A stretch of DNA of 35,276 nucleotides, from positions 1-35,276 of the forward strand of contig NZ_JAGGPD010000189.1 in assembly GCF_018613995.1 (NCBI RefSeq), read 5' to 3'. A program made the position numbers and the translations under genes. The stretch's first letter is position 1; every line of letters begins with the position of its first letter. Origin of the DNA: Microbacterium sp. ISL-103 (GTDB lineage: Bacteria; Actinomycetota; Actinomycetes; Actinomycetales; Microbacteriaceae). Under the pieces are notes generated by a model, which was not told the DNA's origin, ran no database searches, and saw only the letters and a list, made by a program, of their open reading frames with translations. Of this stretch, positions 23,773 to 30,148 are shown piece by piece.

Positions 23773-25782
23773 TCAGCGCGCTTCGCGCTCTGCCTGCCGA
23801 CGATCGCGCTCGGCGAGCGCCGCGAGCTTCGCGTTGTACTCCTCGAGCTCGGCCTCGCCGGTGCGGTCCGCGTGCCGGTCGCGCCGCTTCTGCAGCTTGG
23901 TGTCGCTGCGACTCCACTGGATCGCGACCGTGATGGCCAGGATCAGTGTCGGGATCTCACCGATCGACCACGCGATGCCGCCACCGATGTACTGGTCATC
24001 GAGCGGCGTCGGCCCCCAGGTGCGGCCCATCGAGCCGAACCAGTCGGCGACCATCAGCCCCTCCTGCATCATGATCGCGATGCCGAAGAAGGCGTGCATC
24101 GCCATGATCGCGATCAGGGTGATGAGGCGACCGGGGTACGGCAGGCGGTAGGGCACCGGGTCGACGCCGACCAGGCTCATCACGAACAGGTAGCCCGAGA
24201 TCAGGAAGTGCGCGACCATCCATTCGTGTCCGAGGTGCTCGTACATCGACCACCGCACGAGATCGGTGAAGTAGAACGCCCACAGCGACAGGATGAAGAT
24301 GCCCGCCGCGACGAACGGATGCGTGACGATGCGCGAGAACGGCGAGTGCACGGCCCACATGATCCACTCGCGGCCACCGCGGGTGCCGTCGTCGCGCTTG
24401 TGCACAGCGCGAAGAGCCAGGGTGATGGGCGCCCCCGACACCAGCAGCAGCGGGATCGCCATAGACAGCATCATGTGCCCGAGCATGTGCACGCTGAAGA
24501 GGTACTCCTGGTAGGCGTTGATCGGACCGCCCGTGACCCAGAGCAGCAGCAGCATGCCGAGCACCCAGAAGATCGTGCGGTGGATCGGCCAGCGATCGCC
24601 GCGCACTCGCAGCCGGCGCACGCCCGCGAGGTAGAAGAAGAGTCCGAAGCCGGCGGCGACGAGCCAGAGCACGTCGATGTCCCACGCGGTGAACCAGCGA
24701 TCGATCGTGAACTCCGGCGGCAGCGGCGAGCGCGTGAGGTTCTCGGCGGGCGTCTGCACGAACGCCTGCTCCTCGCCGGTGGGCGGAGGGGTGCGCGCGA
24801 GGGCTGCGGCGGCGCCCGAGGCGAGGCCCATCAGCGCGACCTCGCACAGCACCAGCATCCAGAACCAGCGCGAGGCGTTGCGGCTTTCGAGGCGAGGGAT
24901 CAGGCGGATGCGGTACCAGGCGCCGAGCATCCCCATGGCCACCAGCAGCACGGCCTTCGCGAGAAGGATCGTGCCGTACGGAGTGAGCAGCTGCGAGATG
25001 TCGCCGAGTGCGACGACCGAGCGCGCGAGACCCGAGACAGCGACGACGGCGAACGCGGCGATCGCCAGGCTCGAGTAGCGGCTGACGAGCTGCGTGGTGC
25101 CGATGCCCGAGCGGCCGCGCAGGATCACCACGACCAGCAGCCCGCCGAGCCACACCGAGGCGCCGATCGTGTGCAGCAGGATCGAGTTCACCGCGGTGTT
25201 GTGGCCTGCGAGCTCTCCCGAGTGGCCCTGCGTCGCGAGCGGCAGGAACGAGGCCGCGGCGAGCACCGCCGTGATCAGGGTGGGGGTCCAGGTGCGCCAT
25301 GCGAACGCGAGGACGGTGATGACCGATCCCATGATGGTGGTGATCAGCCAGGACTGCCCGAGGGGCAGCTCCAGCAGGAAGCGTCCGAGCTGCTCGCCGA
25401 ACTCGCGCTCGGCGCTGAGCTGCGGGTTGAACGCGGCCATGAACGTGAAGAAGCCGCTGATACCGGCCGAGACGGTGAACACCGCAGCACCGGCCGAAGC
25501 CGTGTTGAGGGCCACGTCGAACGACTTCTCCTCGCTGCGCAGCGCGAAGAGCGCCAGCACGAGCGAGCCGAGCATCGCCGCAGAGGCGATGTTCATGACG
25601 AGCTTGACGATGGGGGTGGCCCAGCGCACGAAGGGACCAGGGTCCTGCAGCAGCAGCGGGGCCGCGCCGCCGCCGACGAGCAGGGCGATCAGGACGCCGA
25701 CGAGTCCTGCCGCGAGGAGGATGCCGATGCCGCCCGCGCGATACGCGGAGGCGGTCGGGTTCTGCTCGGCGCGGGCACTCAC
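23773..25782 (-). CDS. CopD-CtaG fusion: copper resistance / cytochrome oxidase assembly membrane protein
   Basis: A 669-residue polytopic protein made of two known membrane modules. The N-terminal half (about 1-330, around eight helices) is CopD-like, with SFLPLATQGHSGELAGHN and HTIGASVWLGGLLVVVIL, whose His residues fit copper-resistance CopD proteins. The C-terminal half (about 370-610) is a Caa3-type CtaG module: SVHMLGHMMLSMAIPLLL, the HLGHEWMVAHFLISGYLF block and MHAFFGIAIM carry the conserved His residues thought to deliver copper to cytochrome oxidase. The last 50 residues are a charged cytoplasmic tail. A GTG at 25782 is the start, TAGGCT six bases upstream giving a leaderless layout. 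Such fusions are typical of actinobacteria; the job is copper handling or oxidase maturation. Confidence 0.93.
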   Translation of the reverse strand: MSARAEQNPTASAYRAGGIGILLAAGLVGVLIALLVGGGAAPLLLQDPGPFVRWATPIVKLVMNIASAAMLGSLVLALFALRSEEKSFDVALNTASAGAAVFTVSAGISGFFTFMAAFNPQLSAEREFGEQLGRFLLELPLGQSWLITTIMGSVITVLAFAWRTWTPTLITAVLAAASFLPLATQGHSGELAGHNTAVNSILLHTIGASVWLGGLLVVVILRGRSGIGTTQLVSRYSSLAIAAFAVVAVSGLARSVVALGDISQLLTPYGTILLAKAVLLVAMGMLGAWYRIRLIPRLESRNASRWFWMLVLCEVALMGLASGAAAALARTPPPTGEEQAFVQTPAENLTRSPLPPEFTIDRWFTAWDIDVLWLVAAGFGLFFYLAGVRRLRVRGDRWPIHRTIFWVLGMLLLLWVTGGPINAYQEYLFSVHMLGHMMLSMAIPLLLVSGAPITLALRAVHKRDDGTRGGREWIMWAVHSPFSRIVTHPFVAAGIFILSLWAFYFTDLVRWSMYEHLGHEWMVAHFLISGYLFVMSLVGVDPVPYRLPYPGRLITLIAIMAMHAFFGIAIMMQEGLMVADWFGSMGRTWGPTPLDDQYIGGGIAWSIGEIPTLILAITVAIQWSRSDTKLQKRRDRHADRTGEAELEEYNAKLAALAERDRRQAEREAR

Positions 25783-25788
25783 CCCTCA

Positions 25789-25794
25789 AGCCTA
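25789..25794 (-). promoter_or_regulatory. -10 box of a leaderless promoter for the CopD-CtaG gene
   Basis: TAGGCT on the minus strand, six bases before the GTG at 25782. Confidence 0.45.
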
Positions 25795-25818
25795 AGCCGC
25801 CGCGTCGGGGTGGAAGCG

Positions 25819-25854
25819 CGAAGGCCGCCCCCGACGGATCGGGAGCGGCCTTCG
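25819..25854 (-). terminator. Stem-loop downstream of the HU gene
   Basis: A nine-base outer stem (25819-25827 with 25846-25854) continues inward with one mismatch to a four-base loop CGGA, about 16 pairs in all. It lies 13 bases past the HU stop codon and just before the promoter of the CopD-CtaG gene. Confidence 0.75.
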
Positions 25855-25867
25855 AAAGGAAGCAGTC

Positions 25868-26155
25868 TTACTTGACGGCAGCCTTGAGCTTGGAACCAGC
25901 GGTCACCTTGACGCGGTGGCCGGCCGGGATCTTGATCTCGGCGCCGGTCTGCGGGTTGCGGCCCGTGCGAGCTGCGGTTGCGACCTGCTCGAACGAGATC
26001 CAGCCCGGGATCGAGACCTTGCTGCCCTTGGCAACGGCGTCGGAGACCGAGGAGAACAGCGCGTCGAGGACACCCGAGACGGTGGCCTGGCTCTGGCCGG
26101 TGGCGGAAGCGATGCTCGCGACGAGCTCGGTCTTGGTGATGGACTTGTCAGCCAT
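25868..26155 (-). CDS. HU-family nucleoid-associated DNA-binding protein
   Basis: A 95-residue HU/IHF-type protein. The opening MADKSITKTELVASIASATGQ is the helical dimer body; the arm contains GWISFEQVATAARTGRNPQTGAEIKIPAGH, with the RNPQTG beta-arm tip that intercalates in DNA, and the end KVTAGSKLKAAVK is the usual closing helix. Length equals the short HU form; there is no mycobacterial-style Lys-rich tail. GGAGG is placed five to six bases before the ATG. The gene has its own leader, with a hairpin at 26167-26185, and a strong terminator. HU proteins compact and bend chromosomal DNA. Confidence 0.95.
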   Translation of the reverse strand: MADKSITKTELVASIASATGQSQATVSGVLDALFSSVSDAVAKGSKVSIPGWISFEQVATAARTGRNPQTGAEIKIPAGHRVKVTAGSKLKAAVK

Positions 26156-26385
26156 GTCATCCTCCAGCGACGAGGTTCCCGTCGCATCGTTGGTGTTCGA
26201 AGGGCTACTGCCCTCCGTTGGTCGAGTGACCGCCTTGAATGTACCAACCACCGCCCACATTTCCGCGTCATTTCGCGGGTTTTGGGCTTTTCGGCGGCGT
26301 GTCGTGGTGCAGAAGTGACGAATGTGACTCGTGTGGCCTCCCGCCGAGTCAGGCGGACAGCCGCGGGAATCCGCTGAAAAGCCGC
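26156..26385. other. Leader of the HU gene and spacer to the TetR gene
   Basis: These 230 bases hold the HU leader and promoter. A six-base stem with a seven-base loop (GCGACG at 26167-26172 with CGTCGC at 26180-26185) lies just above the HU ribosome site. The stretch 26230-26300 is locally less GC-rich, as expected of a strong promoter, but I could not fix -35 and -10 boxes with confidence. No gene is supported here. Confidence 0.5.
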
Positions 26386-26994
26386 TCAGCTGCCGCGGTG
26401 AGCGGCGATCACCGCGCGGGCGGTGCGCTCGAAGGCCGGCGTGACGCGCTCGTCTCCGTCGAGATATCCGCCGACGAGGGCCGCGTCGCGCAGCAGCACG
26501 AGAGAGGCTGCGACCTCGGCGGGACTCGCGAGGCCCGCCTGCTCGGCGACGGCCTGCAGGGTGGAGCGGAACCACTCGCGGTGCTCGTCGATCAGGCGGC
26601 GCACGGCACCACCGGCATCCGGATACTCCGCGGCGGCGTTGATGAACGGGCAGCCTCGAGTGTGCCGGAGGCGGATGTCGGCGGCGATGCCCGCGATCAC
26701 GGCATCGACCAGCTGCGCCGGATCCGTCACGGCCGCCCCGGCGTCGGCGAAGAGCGCCCGGAGCATCTCGTCTTCGTTGCGCAGATACGCGAGGACGAGG
26801 TTCTCCTTGCCACCGAACTGCTTGTAGAGCGTCGCTCTGGTGACCGCCGCCTCGTCGATGATGCGGTCGACGCCGACGGCGTGGATGCCCTCTTCGTAGA
26901 AGAGCTTCGTCGCGCTGTCGATCAGTCGGGTGCGAGCAGCGCTCGGACGCTTCGGCGCGTCGGCGGTCGTCGTGGTGCGAGTCGTGGTGTTCAT
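26386..26994 (-). CDS. TetR family transcriptional repressor
   Basis: A 202-residue TetR-type repressor. The DNA-binding head is at residues 18-66: ARTRLIDSATKLFYEEGIHAVGVDRII and the recognition part AAVTRATLYKQFGGKENLVLAYL. The C-terminal domain (about 80-195) includes RHTRGCPFINAAAEYPDAGG, typical of the subgroup sensing small hydrophobic or electrophilic compounds. The ATG at 26994 has GAGGG six bases upstream; 27009 is an in-frame alternative. It is divergent from the broken alpha/beta-hydrolase gene, with an operator-like palindrome (27074-27089) within that promoter, so hydrolase repression and self-control are both likely. Confidence 0.92.
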   Translation of the reverse strand: MNTTTRTTTTADAPKRPSAARTRLIDSATKLFYEEGIHAVGVDRIIDEAAVTRATLYKQFGGKENLVLAYLRNEDEMLRALFADAGAAVTDPAQLVDAVIAGIAADIRLRHTRGCPFINAAAEYPDAGGAVRRLIDEHREWFRSTLQAVAEQAGLASPAEVAASLVLLRDAALVGGYLDGDERVTPAFERTARAVIAAHRGS

Positions 26995-27063
26995 GGTGAT
27001 CCCTCTCATCGTGTCATCCGGATCGTGCAATCCGGACCGCGACTTCAGATTCTCGGGAATAGG

Positions 27064-27093
27064 TTGTGGTGGATAGAACGTTCGGTCTACTAT
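27064..27093 (+). promoter_or_regulatory. Hydrolase promoter with TetR operator in the spacer
   Basis: A -35 box TTGTGG (27064-27069) and a -10 box TACTAT (27088-27093) are 18 bases apart. The spacer holds TAGAACGTTCGGTCTA (27074-27089), a 16-base near-palindrome whose arms TAGAACG and CGGTCTA differ by a single base. It is the expected size and position for a TetR operator. Confidence 0.75.
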
Positions 27094-27142
27094 CAGCGTA
27101 ACGCACTCGCACACGGCGGGGGCAGAGACAGGAGAAGAAATC

Positions 27143-27966
27143 ATGAACAGCACCGAGAAGCTCCCGATCGTCCTGATCCACGGACTCTGGATGACGCCTG
27201 CGAGCTGGAACACGTGGGCCGAGCGCTTCCGCGCCCAGGGCCACGAGGTGATCATCCCGGGTGGCCCGGCATCGACGATCGCTCGGTCGCCGACATCCGC
27301 CGCGACCCGTCGGCTCTCACGGGCATCGGCCTCAGGCAGATCGCCGACAACTACGAGCGCATCATCCGCGCACTCCCCGCGAAGCCGATCATCATGGGCC
27401 ACTCCTTCGGCGGGGTGCTCACCCAGATGCTCGCCGACCGCGGTCTCGGCGCCGCCTACGTCGGTGTCGCACCGGGGCAGACCGCCGGCGTCACCGCGCT
27501 CCCCCTCTCGACCCTCTGGACCGGCACGCCGATCCTCTCGAACCCCTTCGGCATCAACGGCGCCAAGCCGCTGTCGAAGCGCCACTTCCGCTTCACGTTC
27601 GGCAACGACCTGTCGCGCGCGGCATCCGACGCCCTGTGGGAGGAGTACGCCGTGAACTCCTACAACAAGGTGTTCTTCGAAGGCGTGACCTCGGTGCTCA
27701 ATGAGAAGGGCGGAGTCACGCACGTCGACTACACCCGCGCCGACCGCGCACCGCTGCTCGTCATCACCGGCGAGATCGACCACGTCGTGCCCCCGGCCAT
27801 CGGTCGCGCGATCGTGAAGAAGTACCGCTCCAGCGGCAGCCCCGCCATCGTCGACTACAAGGAGTACGCCGGCCGCACCCACCGTCTCGTCAGCCAGGAC
27901 GGATGGGAGGAGATCGCCGACTACGCCCTCACCTGGGCGGTGGCGCACGCGACGGCATCCGTCTGA
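27143..27966 (+). pseudogene. Alpha/beta hydrolase gene broken by a one-base frameshift
   Basis: A typical alpha/beta hydrolase of about 274 residues is encoded in two frames. Codons 1-40 from the ATG at 27143 give the N terminus, with VLIHGLWMTPASW and GHEVIIPG; from 27262 the continuation WPGIDDRSVADIRR is one frame over. Inserting one base near 27260-27262 restores PGWPG and makes 275 codons including the stop. All catalytic residues lie in the second frame: nucleophile GHSFGG, acid GEIDHVV and base RTHRLV. As it stands the product would be a 170-residue protein with an unrelated tail. A GGAG ribosome site precedes the start. Sequencing error is the alternative; otherwise the mutation is recent, since the rest is undamaged. 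Confidence 0.85.
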
Positions 27967-28050
27967 TGGGTGGACGTGTCGGCGCGGGCCCCTCGCGCCG
28001 CTACTCACCTCCTGCGCCCCTCGCGCCCCTCGCGCCCCTTCTCACCTCCT

Positions 28051-28121
28051 GCGAAGGAGATCTCACGCAACGAAGGAATGGATCGGGCATTCGATCCTTC
28101 GCAGGCTGAGATCTCCTTCGC
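28051..28121. repeat. Palindromic repeat family 2, copy 1 (downstream of the AbiEi-DUF559 gene)
   Basis: A perfect 15-base inverted pair (28051-28065 with 28107-28121, arm GCGAAGGAGATCTCA) encloses a second, imperfect pair (CGAAGGA at 28071-28077 with TCCTTCG at 28095-28101). The 27-base left part matches copy 2 at 29057 in 25 positions. It lies 14 bases after the stop codon of the minus-strand gene and may end its transcript. A 13-base word CTCACCTCCTGCG just before it (28041-28053) is also found at 28004-28016. Confidence 0.8.
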
Positions 28122-28135
28122 TGAATGCGACGGCA

Positions 28136-28960
28136 TCAGCCGAGATGCTTTCCCTGAGCGACAGCATCCATGATGATCGCCTGCACTTCCGGCCAGCGGG
28201 CCATGATCTGTTCGTATCCGAACCTCAGCACGGTATAGCCGCGAAGCATGAGCTGTGCGTCGTGCTCGATGTCCGTCGTCCACTGTGCTCCCACATGCGT
28301 CGCGCCGTCGATCTGGATCACGAGACGCTCGCCGATCAGAAGATCGATTCGATGTCCGTGCAGCCACGCCTGCGGAACCATCGGCACGTCCAACCATCGC
28401 AACCGCGTCACGAAGATCGTCTCGAGACCTGAATCCGAGAACGGGGTGGCCAGCTCCAGAAGCTCTCGAGCCGGATGCGGGAGCTCGAAGCCCGAGAGCA
28501 GCCGCCTGTCGATGAGCCTCTTGTTGAGCGCCGACTCCCAGATCACCAGAGCGATCTCTCGCGGCTGACATTGCGCGACCAGCGAGAGCGTGTTGACGAT
28601 CTCGTCGACAGTGGTCTCGGGATCGCGAGGCACCACGGGTCTCGCCCAATGAATCACGACCTGAGACGGGACGCGCACGCGAGCTGCGTTCGGGCGCGCG
28701 GCCACATGGAGGGGAGATGCCTCCGGCATCCATAGCCCCATACGTTCAGCGGCACTCACGCAGGTGATCACAACACCGCGAGTCGCGGCTCCGACGGTGA
28801 CCGGGTCGGCGTCGGGGAGAGCGACCCATCCTCGACGAATCGACCTCACTGCACCGACCTCCTTCGCCCGTCGCAGCGCATGAGCGCTCACCCCCGCCGC
28901 CCGAAGAGTCTCGACTCTGGCAACTCCACCTCGACGTCCGAGCTCGGCGACCGCATCCAT
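28136..28960 (-). CDS. AbiEi-type winged-helix plus DUF559 nuclease-like protein
   Basis: A 274-residue protein. The N-terminal 50 residues (RRGGVARVETLRAAGVSAHALRRA then VGAVRSIRRGWVALPD) are the AbiEi antitoxin-type winged helix. The C-terminal 100 residues form a DUF559 module related to very-short-patch-repair and restriction endonucleases: GHRIDLLIGERLVIQIDGATH (the D...(Q/E)xD core of the PD-(D/E)xK fold, with Q in place of the frequent Glu), DIEHDAQLMLRGYTVLRFGYEQI then closes the fold. CAGTAT lies six bases before the ATG at 28960, supporting a leaderless start; an upstream extension would run through a repeat. No AbiEii toxin gene is adjacent. The two flanking repeat copies suggest mobility or co-dependence. 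Confidence 0.85.
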   Translation of the reverse strand: MDAVAELGRRGGVARVETLRAAGVSAHALRRAKEVGAVRSIRRGWVALPDADPVTVGAATRGVVITCVSAAERMGLWMPEASPLHVAARPNAARVRVPSQVVIHWARPVVPRDPETTVDEIVNTLSLVAQCQPREIALVIWESALNKRLIDRRLLSGFELPHPARELLELATPFSDSGLETIFVTRLRWLDVPMVPQAWLHGHRIDLLIGERLVIQIDGATHVGAQWTTDIEHDAQLMLRGYTVLRFGYEQIMARWPEVQAIIMDAVAQGKHLG

Positions 28961-28966
28961 CAGGCG

Positions 28967-28972
28967 ATACTG
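28967..28972 (-). promoter_or_regulatory. -10 box of a leaderless promoter for the AbiEi-DUF559 gene
   Basis: CAGTAT on the minus strand, six bases before the ATG at 28960; no Shine-Dalgarno site. Confidence 0.4.
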
Positions 28973-29056
28973 CCCCGTGGCAGACCTACAAGTGAGCCGA
29001 GATTCCAGGCCCTGTGCACACCCGCCAGACCAGTGTCGCGGTGCAGAGGGACTGCT

Positions 29057-29127
29057 GCGAAGGAGATCTCGTGCAACGAAGGAGCGTCTGCCGCAGCATC
29101 CCCTTCTCAGTGAGAGATCTCCTTCGC
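29057..29127. repeat. Palindromic repeat family 2, copy 2 (upstream of the AbiEi-DUF559 gene)
   Basis: The left arm GCGAAGGAGATCTC (29057-29070) is inverted at 29114-29127, a perfect 14-base pair. Its 27-base left part is the same as copy 1 in 25 positions. The full span is 71 bases, exactly as in copy 1, although the centre differs. The 264-base gap it lies in (28961-29224) holds also the promoter of the AbiEi-DUF559 gene and the terminator of the ribosomal cluster. Confidence 0.8.
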
Positions 29128-29179
29128 GGGATGCGGGGGCGGAGGGGCGGATGCCGCAGGCACCGCCCCGGCACAGCAA

Positions 29180-29209
29180 AGGGGCGAGGATCCGAAGATC
29201 CTCGCCCCT
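29180..29209 (-). terminator. Intrinsic terminator of the rpmB-rpmG-rpsN operon (UUCG loop)
   Basis: A 13-base perfect stem (AGGGGCGAGGATC and its complement) with, on the transcribed minus strand, a TTCG tetraloop, followed by TTT after the stem. It lies 15 bases after the rpsN stop codon. It is the best formed terminator in the window. Confidence 0.92.
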
Positions 29210-29224
29210 GATGTCTGCTGAGAC

Positions 29225-29530
29225 TTACCAGCTCGACTTGGTGACACCCGGCAGCTCGCCACGGTGGGCCATGTCACGGAAGCGGACACGCGAGATGCCG
29301 AACTTCGTGAGGACACCGCGGGGGCGGCCGTCGATGACGTCGCGCGAACGCACGCGAGCCGGCGACGCGTTGCGCGGCAGCTTCTGCAGGCCGACGCGTG
29401 CGGCCTCGCGGGCCTCGTCGGTGGCGTTCGGGTCGACCAGGGTCTTCTTCAGCTCGGCGCGACGCTCTGCGTAACGCTCGACGATGACCTTGCGCTGCTC
29501 GTTGCGAGCGATCTTGCTCTTCTTAGCCAT
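29225..29530 (-). CDS. rpsN: 30S ribosomal protein S14 (long, zinc-free form)
   Basis: A 101-residue S14: [24 protein letters not shown] at the start and [32 protein letters not shown] at the end are the textbook family blocks. It is the long bacterial form without the two CxxC pairs, so it does not bind zinc. In actinobacteria that carry both forms, the zinc-free one is usually in this rpmB-rpmG-rpsN cluster and replaces the zinc protein when zinc is short. The three genes are contiguous (3-base gap to rpmG). No cysteine is present in the protein. Confidence 0.97.
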   Translation of the reverse strand: MAKKSKIARNEQRKVIVERYAERRAELKKTLVDPNATDEAREAARVGLQKLPRNASPARVRSRDVIDGRPRGVLTKFGISRVRFRDMAHRGELPGVTKSSW

Positions 29531-29533
29531 TGA

Positions 29534-29704
29534 TCAACGCTCCTCTCGGAATTCGACGTGCTGACGGATGACCGGGTCGTACTTCTTGAGCACGAGGCGG
29601 TCGGGGGTGTTGCGGCGGTTCTTCTTGGTCACGTACGTGTACCCCGTACCTGCCGTCGAACGCAGCTTGATGATCGGACGTACGTCCTGAGCCTTCTTGG
29701 CCAT
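29534..29704 (-). CDS. rpmG: 50S ribosomal protein L33 (cysteine-free form)
   Basis: A 56-residue L33: [39 protein letters not shown] and the end [12 protein letters not shown]. It lacks all four zinc-binding cysteines of the C+ form. The ATG overlaps the rpmB stop by one base (TAATG) and the stop lies three bases before the rpsN start, so the three genes are surely co-translated. Confidence 0.97.
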   Translation of the reverse strand: MAKKAQDVRPIIKLRSTAGTGYTYVTKKNRRNTPDRLVLKKYDPVIRQHVEFREER

Positions 29705-29940
29705 TAGAGCTTCACACCCTTCGCCTGGAGGTCCTTGACCACGTTCTCGATGCCACGGACATCGATCACCTTGATGCCCTTGGCGGACACGTTGAGCGTG
29801 ATCTTACGACCGAGCGAAGCGACGAAATAGGTCTTCTTCTGCACGTTCGGGTCGAAGCGGCGCTTCGTCCGGCGGTGCGAGTGCGAGACGTTGTGACCGA
29901 AGCCGGGAACAGCTCCGGTCACCTGGCACACTGCTGCCAT
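29704..29940 (-). CDS. rpmB: 50S ribosomal protein L28
   Basis: A 78-residue L28: [20 protein letters not shown], then [20 protein letters not shown] and the end [22 protein letters not shown]. The zinc form has CxxC near residue 5; here only C5 remains (VCQVTG), so the site is lost, as in the C- paralogues. AAGGAG nine bases before the ATG at 29940 sets the start; an upstream extension to 30045 would run through the leader hairpin and is rejected. First gene of the rpmB-rpmG-rpsN operon. Confidence 0.97.
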   Translation of the reverse strand: MAAVCQVTGAVPGFGHNVSHSHRRTKRRFDPNVQKKTYFVASLGRKITLNVSAKGIKVIDVRGIENVVKDLQAKGVKL

Positions 29941-29961
29941 GATGGTGACTCCTTCTATACC

Positions 29962-29981
29962 GTGAGGCCGGACGGCCTCAC
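29962..29981 (-). promoter_or_regulatory. Leader hairpin above the rpmB ribosome site
   Basis: GTGAGGCCG and CGGCCTCAC form a perfect nine-base stem with a two-base gap (a larger loop if the last pairs open). Its edge lies about eight bases upstream of the Shine-Dalgarno site of rpmB. Possible roles are ribosomal-protein feedback control or RNA stabilisation; nothing in the sequence decides between them. Confidence 0.55.
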
Positions 29982-30082
29982 CCAAGATCCCTTGTCTGCG
30001 CGCCGCCCCGCACCGCCGATCTCTCGGCCGAAGAAGGGGGAGCACACGAACTACGCACAGGAGTGTGCGCAGACAAAGAGTC

Positions 30083-30088
30083 AGTTTA
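30083..30088 (-). promoter_or_regulatory. Possible -10 box of the ribosomal cluster
   Basis: TAAACT on the minus strand in the most AT-rich part of the 208-base gap between rpmB and the chimeric gene. It would give a leader of about 135 bases containing the hairpin at 29962-29981. No zinc-uptake-regulator (Zur) palindrome was seen near it. The bases 30104-30150 hold short tandem copies of GACCCGAAC. Confidence 0.35.
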
Positions 30089-30148
30089 GCATGACCCCGA
30101 GCCAGACCCGAACGACCCGAACGACCCGATCAGACCCGAACGACCCGT

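Noticed and set aside
26239-27142. Plus-strand extension that would fuse to the second half of the hydrolase
   Set aside because: It is antisense to the TetR gene and resembles no protein. The true N terminus of the hydrolase is in another frame from 27143.
28051-29127. Insertion sequence with the two palindromes as ends
   Set aside because: The copies are in direct, not inverted, order relative to each other as whole units, no transposase is inside and no clear target duplication is seen.
28961-29179. Upstream extension of the AbiEi-DUF559 protein
   Set aside because: It would translate a palindromic repeat, and the AbiEi domain begins right after the ATG at 28960.
29941-30148. Zur operator upstream of rpmB
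   Set aside because: I looked for an AT-rich palindrome with the Zur pattern and found none; only a GC-rich hairpin is present.
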